Positions 6,452 to 11,142 of a DNA stretch of 11,142 nt are shown here, piece after piece (positions within the stretch are counted from its first letter, which is position 1; every line of letters starts with the position of its first letter). A program made the position numbers and the translations under genes. The stretch is from Paludibacter sp. (GTDB lineage: Bacteria; Bacteroidota; Bacteroidia; Bacteroidales; Paludibacteraceae). The stretch spans positions 1 to 11,142 of the forward strand of contig JAITXR010000331.1 of assembly GCA_031284665.1 (NCBI GenBank), read 5' to 3'. The notes under the pieces were generated by a model that saw nothing but the letters and a program-made list of their open reading frames with translations, did not search any database and was not told where the DNA came from.

Positions 6452-7069
6452 TTGAATAAGCAAGTATTTTCTTCCGAATTGCTCGAAACGGCTGTCAGTG
6501 AACTCTCGAAAATGCCAAGTATAGGGCGTAAAACAGCACTGCGTCTGGTTTTACATCTGTTGCGACAAAGCGAAAACGATGTTGAAATTCTTGGCAATGC
6601 GCTGATTGATTTACGAAAAAATATTACATACTGTCATATTTGTCATAATATTTCGGACGTTGAAGTTTGCGAAATTTGCTCAAATAAACAACGCGATAGC
6701 CAAACGCTATGTGTAGTCGAAAGTATAAAAGATGTAATATCAATCGAAAATACTCAGCAATATAGGGGTTTATATCACGTTTTGGGTGGTGTGATTTCTC
6801 CAATCGAAGGAATTGGTCCCTCGGATTTGGAAATCGAAAGTTTGATTCAAAGATTAAAAAGTGGGCAAATTACAGAAATAATTCTTGCTTTTAGTGCTAC
6901 AATGGAAGGCGATACAACGGCTTTCTATATTTATCGCAAAATTTCGGAGTATGGAATTGCGGTTACTACAATCGCTCGTGGTGTGGCAGTAGGCGATGCC
7001 CTCGAATATGCCGATGAAATCACGCTTGGACAGTCGATTATCAATAGAGTTAATTATAAAACTAAATAA
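6452..7069 (+). CDS. recR: Recombination mediator protein RecR
   Basis: RecR acts with RecO (and RecF) to load RecA on SSB-coated single-stranded DNA at gaps. The 205 residues match the family length. A helix-hairpin-helix region, [19 protein letters not shown] (19-37), is followed by a four-cysteine zinc finger with C61, C64, C73 and C76. A Toprim domain (about 84-180) carries [25 protein letters not shown] and [14 protein letters not shown], and the C terminus has [21 protein letters not shown]. The start is TTG at 6452: an in-frame stop lies at 6434-6436 and the next in-frame ATG is Met21, which would remove part of the DNA-binding region. It heads a probable operon with two membrane proteins, 13 bp downstream. 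Confidence 0.96.
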   Translation: MNKQVFSSELLETAVSELSKMPSIGRKTALRLVLHLLRQSENDVEILGNALIDLRKNITYCHICHNISDVEVCEICSNKQRDSQTLCVVESIKDVISIENTQQYRGLYHVLGGVISPIEGIGPSDLEIESLIQRLKSGQITEIILAFSATMEGDTTAFYIYRKISEYGIAVTTIARGVAVGDALEYADEITLGQSIINRVNYKTK

Positions 7070-7082
7070 AAAAAACGACAAA

Positions 7083-7517
7083 ATGAAACGACTTCTTTTT
7101 GACTTAAACTTGTATTACTATTTTTTTATTGTACTTGGCATTGCCTCTGCGGCTCTTGGCTATTTTTTAATAAGTTTAGAAATAAACTTGCCTATAGCCT
7201 TCGGAATAGGACAGATTTTGGAATATGCTTTGCCGATAATAGTTGTATTAATTATAATTACAACTTATTTATTGGTGCTTATATGTCCTATTTATTGGAG
7301 AAATAAATACGGTGATTCGATTCGATTACGCAAATATCGAAAAATCGCATTACTTCGCATTACTTTGCTTGGCATAGCGTTAATGGTCTGTGCTGCAATG
7401 TATTTCATAATGTGGAGTTCGCAACTAATATTGGCAGCCGTTGCCCTTGACGCACTTGCACTTATATTATGCCGCCCGAATGCTGGGAGAATAATTAATA
7501 CTCTTAAATTAAGTTAA
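7083..7517 (+). CDS. Small four-helix membrane protein A
   Basis: I do not recognise this protein. It has 144 residues and about four predicted membrane helices: ~10-30, ~46-68, ~89-111 and ~113-131. A short basic stretch (RLRKYRKIALLR) precedes helix 3, and a Cys-Arg-Pro (130-132) lies at the end of helix 4. There is no signal peptide or catalytic motif. The ATG at 7083 was chosen because it lies 13 bp after the recR stop; a longer frame would overlap recR. It resembles the next gene in length, helix layout and several motifs, so the two look like a tandem duplication. Co-transcription with recR is likely from spacing, but a role in recombination is not implied. Confidence 0.75.
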   Translation: MKRLLFDLNLYYYFFIVLGIASAALGYFLISLEINLPIAFGIGQILEYALPIIVVLIIITTYLLVLICPIYWRNKYGDSIRLRKYRKIALLRITLLGIALMVCAAMYFIMWSSQLILAAVALDALALILCRPNAGRIINTLKLS

Positions 7518-7530
7518 CGATTCTCTATTT

Positions 7531-7992
7531 ATGCAAAAAATAATATCTCAACTCAAATTAGTATATTATACATTTTTTGTTTTAGTTTTTGTGGTTGCGT
7601 TGTCGGGATATTGGCTGCTGAAAAATGGATATACTATTGATTATCAGAGCCAAATAGGCATCACTTTACAAACAATTTTATATATTGTAATAATTGCACC
7701 AATACCTTTACTCTTGTCATTTTTCAATCGTACTTGTAAAAAATTGGCTAAAATCGACGATGAACAATTTAAATTTTCTCAATACAAAAAATACTCAATC
7801 CTCAAAATTGTAGTTATAGGAATAGGATTGTTGCTTGGAGTATTCTTTTTTTATGTGTTAAATCGGCAATCATTGCTCTTTTGTGCAGCAATTTCGGCTG
7901 TAGTTCTATTTTTTTGCAAACCAAGTATTACTAAAATGCAAATTGAACTCGACAATTTAGACGAAGAACAACAGGAAAATTTAGGAATTTAG
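7531..7992 (+). CDS. Small four-helix membrane protein B, paralogue of A
   Basis: Unrecognised family, 153 residues. It repeats the plan of the upstream gene: a YYxFF-type start to helix 1, Gly-Tyr at 26-27, a basic QYKKYSILK stretch before helix 3 (matching KYRKIALLR in protein A), and Cys-Lys-Pro (129-131) closing helix 4. It differs by an acidic C-terminal tail (LDNLDEEQQENLGI). The gap from protein A is 13 bp, the same as between recR and A. Such pairs may form heteromeric membrane complexes, but that is inference only. Its stop codon lies in a tandem TTAGGAAT repeat, so the last residues may come from repeat sequence. Confidence 0.75.
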   Translation: MQKIISQLKLVYYTFFVLVFVVALSGYWLLKNGYTIDYQSQIGITLQTILYIVIIAPIPLLLSFFNRTCKKLAKIDDEQFKFSQYKKYSILKIVVIGIGLLLGVFFFYVLNRQSLLFCAAISAVVLFFCKPSITKMQIELDNLDEEQQENLGI

Positions 7993-7996
7993 GAAT
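7981..7996. repeat. Octamer tandem repeat at a gene end
   Basis: Two abutting TTAGGAAT units (7981-7988 and 7989-7996). The first encodes Leu-Gly and part of the final Ile codon of membrane protein B. The second supplies its TAG stop. Confidence 0.55.
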
Positions 7997-8095
7997 TAAA
8001 GAAGTGCTATGTAAAAGATAAATAGACAGTCCCGTTATGGACTAAATATTGGTAGAAATAATAGTACAAAACCAACCAGCGGCACAAAAAATCAG

Positions 8096-8103
8096 TAAAT
8101 TTG
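8096..8103 (+). promoter_or_regulatory. Promoter minus-7 element for the HAD/GNAT pair
   Basis: TAAATTTG matches TAnnTTTG exactly, 74 bases before the HAD gene. No clear TTG lies at the minus-33 position, so this is a half match. The 185-bp gap from the previous gene supports a separate transcript here. Confidence 0.5.
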
Positions 8104-8177
8104 CAAACTATTGATTCACATAACTTTACAACTTTTTTTCACTCTCAACTATCCACTAAAAAACCAATAATACTACT

Positions 8178-8618
8178 ATGTTAAAAATTGCCGTTGATTT
8201 TGATGGGACAATCGTGTACCACCGTTATCCCGAAATAGGCAGGGAAATTCCCTTTGCTATCGAGACACTAAAAAAACTGCAAGAAGAGTTTAGTGCAATT
8301 TTGATTTTGTGGAGCGTTCGCGAGGGTGCGTTGCTCAACGAGGCTGTGGAATTTTGTCGCAGTCGAGGCTTGGAATTTTATGCCGTAAACAGTAATTTCC
8401 CCGATGATATTGAAGTGCCCGACGAAATGAACACCCGCAAACTTGATGTTGATTTGTTTATTGACGACCGTAACTTGGGCGGATTGCCCGACTGGGGCGT
8501 GATTTATCAAATGATTAAGTCCGGTAATTACTTTGACCCGCCTGCCGTGTCGGATTATGATGCTCAATATGCTATAAAGAATAAAAAAGGAATGTTCAAC
8601 CGTATTTTTGGAAAATAA
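8178..8618 (+). CDS. Small HAD-fold hydrolase
   Basis: A 146-residue protein of the haloacid dehalogenase superfamily, probably a cytoplasmic phosphatase of unknown substrate. Motif I is DFDGT with nucleophile D7 and acid/base D9. Motif II is likely S46 in ILWSVREG, motif III K88, and motif IV the acidic DLFIDDRN (D92, D96, D97). It is short and lacks a large cap domain: the stretch between motifs I and II is only ~35 residues. This resembles the compact HAD proteins found widely in Bacteroidota. All expected catalytic residues are present, so an active enzyme is likely. It is 12 bp from the acetyltransferase-like gene and probably co-transcribed with it. Confidence 0.85.
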   Translation: MLKIAVDFDGTIVYHRYPEIGREIPFAIETLKKLQEEFSAILILWSVREGALLNEAVEFCRSRGLEFYAVNSNFPDDIEVPDEMNTRKLDVDLFIDDRNLGGLPDWGVIYQMIKSGNYFDPPAVSDYDAQYAIKNKKGMFNRIFGK

Positions 8619-8630
8619 TTTGTTTTGTCA

Positions 8631-9155
8631 ATGTTTAATAACGAAAATATACAGTTGCGTGCCGTTGAGCCGGAAGACCTCAAATATCTATATGATTGGG
8701 AAAATCGTGGCGAATTGTGGAATGTGGGCGTTACCCGACAGCCATATTCGCGCTTTGAACTCAAACAGTACATCGCCACCGTAGGGCAGGAGGATATTTA
8801 CGCAAAACTTCAACTTCGGCTTATGATTGACACTGTGGAAAACCGGCAAACAATAGGAACAATCGATTTGTTTGATTTTGATATTCACAACAGTCGCATA
8901 TCGTTAGGAGTATTTATTGTACCTGAATGTCAGAAAAAATCGTTTTCAATTCAAGCAATAGAATTAGCAGAGGAATATGTTTTCAAATTCCTGAAAATCA
9001 ATCAAATATATTGTTTTGTTCCCGAAAATAATACTGCAAGCCGACGTATGCTCGAAAAAGCAGGATATACCGACAATGCAATTCTGAAAAACTGGTTAAA
9101 GTATTCCGAAGGATACGAAAATGTTATTGTTTATCAGCATTTTGCGGCGCAATAA
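8631..9155 (+). CDS. GNAT-family acetyltransferase-like protein
   Basis: A 174-residue protein of the GNAT superfamily, nearest in style to the RimJ/RimL/SpeG-like group. It starts IQLRAVEPEDLKYLYDWEN, has the beta-strand segment TIGTIDLFDFD then ISLGVFIVPE, and ends with INQIYCFVPENNTASRRMLEKAGY, the usual acetyl-CoA-side motif. The pyrophosphate-binding loop, normally Q/R-x-x-G-x-G/A, reads QKKSFS (101-106): both small glycine-type positions are serine, so cofactor binding may be altered. The ATG at 8631 was preferred over a TTG two codons earlier. Its substrate is unknown. Its last 32 bases overlap the 3' end of tsaB on the other strand. Confidence 0.85.
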   Translation: MFNNENIQLRAVEPEDLKYLYDWENRGELWNVGVTRQPYSRFELKQYIATVGQEDIYAKLQLRLMIDTVENRQTIGTIDLFDFDIHNSRISLGVFIVPECQKKSFSIQAIELAEEYVFKFLKINQIYCFVPENNTASRRMLEKAGYTDNAILKNWLKYSEGYENVIVYQHFAAQ

Positions 9156-9837
9156 CTTTATTTTTAGGAATTGTAGCCTGAAATTCTTTCAAATAAAATG
9201 GCTCAAAATAAGCCACATCTTCAAATTTTTTCTGCTCAAATGCTTTTTGTGAAAAATAAATCATTTTTTCGGCACATGCATCAATTCCATCAATAAATAC
9301 AGCATTTTCGTTGCTTATTATGTCCTTGCATTTTGCCGCTCCATTGCCAAAAAAAACGATTTTGCGTGTTTCTAAAATTTCCGAAAACGAATTTTCGTCT
9401 ATTATCGTTGAACTTATTGGCTCAATGTAATCTAATTGCCTGCTGAACAGCGCAGTATAAACTTCCATTCGCCGAGCATCTATCATTGGACAAAACAGGA
9501 TATTTTCCGTATAGTTAGAATTATCGATTACTTTTTTTGCAATAATTTCAAGTGTATTTACTGCAATTAACGGAATATCAAGTGCATAGCACAACCCTTT
9601 TGCCGTCGAAACTCCAATTCTCAGCCCTGTGTACGACCCCGGTCCACTGCTGACTGCCACTGCGCTAATTTTTTCTTGTGTTGTTTTTAGAAAATCGATA
9701 GCCTCTTGTATAAACACGCTTAATAGCGCAGCATGATTCATTCCTTGAGAATTTTCTTTATAAAAAATGCAATTATTATCTTTGCTCAATGCCACCGAGC
9801 AAGTAGTAAGTGCGGTTTCGATATTGAGAATTATCAT
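9124..9837 (-). CDS. tsaB: tRNA t6A37 synthesis protein TsaB
   Basis: TsaB is the non-catalytic partner of TsaD in the complex (with TsaE) that moves the threonylcarbamoyl group made by TsaC onto A37 of ANN-decoding tRNAs. The 237 residues are normal for the family. The N terminus, MIILNIETALTTCSVAL, is the ASKHA-fold start, and SSGPGSYTGLR (63-73) followed by GVSTAKGLCYALDIPLIAV is the family signature. TsaB lacks the TsaD metal-binding histidines, and none are seen here. It lies eight bases downstream of pepT with no promoter between them, so it is probably translated from the pepT transcript. It is convergent with the acetyltransferase-like gene and overlaps it by 32 bp. Confidence 0.94.
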   Translation of the reverse strand: MIILNIETALTTCSVALSKDNNCIFYKENSQGMNHAALLSVFIQEAIDFLKTTQEKISAVAVSSGPGSYTGLRIGVSTAKGLCYALDIPLIAVNTLEIIAKKVIDNSNYTENILFCPMIDARRMEVYTALFSRQLDYIEPISSTIIDENSFSEILETRKIVFFGNGAAKCKDIISNENAVFIDGIDACAEKMIYFSQKAFEQKKFEDVAYFEPFYLKEFQATIPKNKVIAPQNADKQ

Positions 9838-9845
9838 TGCGCTTG

Positions 9846-11069
9846 TTATTTTTTTGCGATAATTTCTGTGATTTTCACAATTGTTTCCATCGCTTTTTCC
9901 ATCGATTTTACAGGTAAATATTCGAAACGGGAATGAAAATTATGTCCTCCGGCAAAGATATTTGGGCATGGCAAACCTTCGAACGAGAGCCGTGCACCAT
10001 CTGTACCTCCGCGTATTGGTTTTACTTTTGGCTCCACTCCCGACTGTTCCATCGCCTCTGTGGCAAGGTCGATAATATGCATTACCTGCTCAATTTTTTC
10101 ACGCATATTGTAGTATTGGTCTTTGAGTTCGAGAATTGCAGTGTCGTCGCCAAATTCTTCATTTATCTTGTTTACAATATGTTGCATTTCCTTTTTTCGG
10201 CGTTCAAAGCGGTCGCGGTCGTGGTCGCGGATAATGTACGAGAGAGTAGTTTTTTCAACATCGCCGCTAATCGCCGTCAAATGATAAAAACCTTCGTAAC
10301 CTTCGGTATGTTCCGGTGCTTCGTGGCGAGGCAACATCGTAATGAACTGATTTGCAATGCGCATAGAGTTAACCATTTTGTGCTTGGCATATCCGGGATG
10401 AACATTAATGCCCTTGAAATGCACTTTGGCACCTGCGGCGTTAAAATTTTCGTATTCTAATTCGCCAATTTCACCACCATCGATTGTGTAAGCCCATTGC
10501 GCCGCAAATTTTTGAACGTCGAAATGGTCAGCACCTTGACCGATTTCTTCGTCGGGAGTAATTCCAATGCGAATTGTGCCGTGTTCGATTTGCGGATGCG
10601 CCAGCAGATATTCCATTGCTGTAACTATGGCTGCAATGCCCGCCTTATCGTCAGCGCCGAGCAGTGTTGTGCCGTCGGTTACAATAATATCTTGACCTTT
10701 ATATTGCAGTATTTCAGGATAAGTGTCGGTGTCGAGTACAATAAGTTTTTCGGCATTCAGCAAAATATCTTCGCCATTGTAATTGTTTATAATTCTGGGT
10801 TTTACATTTTTTCCGCTCATATCGGGGCTTGTATCTAAATGAGCAATAAAGCCGATAGTTGGGATTTTTTTTGTTGAATTTGCAGGTAATGTAGCCATTA
10901 TGTAGCCATTATGGTCGAGTTCAACTTGCTGTAAACCAATTTGTTTGAACTCTTCGGCAAGAAATTTGGCAAAAATCATTTGCCCCGGTGTACTTGGGGT
11001 CATAGATGTGTTTTCGTCGGATGTGGTTGTAAAACTTACATACTTAAAAAAGCGGTCGGTAATATTCAT
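9846..11069 (-). CDS. pepT: Peptidase T (tripeptide aminopeptidase)
   Basis: A cytoplasmic M20-family dizinc enzyme that removes the N-terminal residue from tripeptides. The 407 residues match the ~408 of the enterobacterial enzyme. Expected active-site residues are all present: H77 and D79 in HLD, bridging D140 in GADDKAG, E174 and E175 in TPDEE, D197 in TIDGGE, and H379 in HNFHSRFE. The segment [23 protein letters not shown] is the typical C-terminal signature. There is no signal peptide. The ATG at 11069 follows a good promoter and leader. It is the first gene of a two-gene unit with tsaB. Confidence 0.96.
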   Translation of the reverse strand: MNITDRFFKYVSFTTTSDENTSMTPSTPGQMIFAKFLAEEFKQIGLQQVELDHNGYIMATLPANSTKKIPTIGFIAHLDTSPDMSGKNVKPRIINNYNGEDILLNAEKLIVLDTDTYPEILQYKGQDIIVTDGTTLLGADDKAGIAAIVTAMEYLLAHPQIEHGTIRIGITPDEEIGQGADHFDVQKFAAQWAYTIDGGEIGELEYENFNAAGAKVHFKGINVHPGYAKHKMVNSMRIANQFITMLPRHEAPEHTEGYEGFYHLTAISGDVEKTTLSYIIRDHDRDRFERRKKEMQHIVNKINEEFGDDTAILELKDQYYNMREKIEQVMHIIDLATEAMEQSGVEPKVKPIRGGTDGARLSFEGLPCPNIFAGGHNFHSRFEYLPVKSMEKAMETIVKITEIIAKK

Positions 11070-11109
11070 GATATATTGTTATTTAATAGTTTTTGCTGAG
11101 AAATGGATG

Positions 11110-11140
11110 CAAAATTACTATTTTATTTTCAAATTTCCAA
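11110..11140 (-). promoter_or_regulatory. Bacteroidota-type promoter for pepT-tsaB
   Basis: On the minus strand TAATTTTG (11117..11110) matches TAnnTTTG, with TTG at 11140..11138 about 20 bases upstream. The leader to the pepT ATG would be roughly 35-40 bases. Confidence 0.65.
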
Positions 11141-11142
11141 TA

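Noticed and set aside
9933..10460. A 175-residue plus-strand open frame antisense to pepT
   Set aside because: pepT has complete family motifs throughout this stretch. The opposing frame is composition-driven and has no recognisable domain.
1..11142. CRISPR array, defence island, prophage or conjugative element
   Set aside because: No regularly spaced repeats with unique spacers, no nuclease, helicase, integrase or transposase genes; nearly all genes are core metabolism or housekeeping.

Overview
The window looks like a stretch of a Bacteroidota chromosome, most likely Bacteroidales. The reasons are an AT-rich base composition, several copies of the TAnnTTTG minus-7 promoter element typical of that phylum, few recognisable Shine-Dalgarno sequences, and protein sequences of familiar Bacteroidota type. 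No phage, transposase, CRISPR array, rRNA or tRNA was seen. The genes are mainly core housekeeping genes. The unusual content is in the spaces between them, which are rich in small palindromic and short-period repeats.

Layout. The left edge holds only the first codons of a minus-strand gene and its promoter. About 0.8 kb without genes follows, packed with repeats: two near-identical copies of a 62-bp element with a 30-bp palindrome core, one two-hairpin element, a perfect 34-bp palindrome, smaller hairpins, and a 9-bp-period array. Next is a plus-strand pair, ffh (signal recognition particle GTPase) and leuA (2-isopropylmalate synthase), 12 bp apart. A second repeat patch at 3694-3950 holds the 9-bp array in inverted orientation, an 82-bp inverted-repeat element and a second two-hairpin element. 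It is followed by gcvT (glycine cleavage T-protein) and a LolC/E-like ABC transporter permease.

A good promoter at 6391-6420 starts recR (with a forced TTG start) and two small four-helix membrane proteins that look like tandem duplicates of each other; they are 13 bp apart throughout. A further promoter precedes a small HAD-fold hydrolase and a GNAT acetyltransferase-like protein. On the minus strand, pepT (peptidase T) and tsaB (tRNA t6A synthesis) form a two-gene unit that reads toward the GNAT gene and overlaps its 3' end by 32 bp.

The genes do not form one pathway. They cover protein targeting, leucine synthesis, one-carbon metabolism, lipoprotein export, recombination repair, tRNA modification and peptide breakdown. 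I found no convincing new multi-gene system. The best leads are the tandem membrane paralogues after recR, the two-hairpin repeat with a compensatory base-pair change between copies, and the short-period arrays that supply gene stop codons and flank ffh-leuA in inverted orientation.
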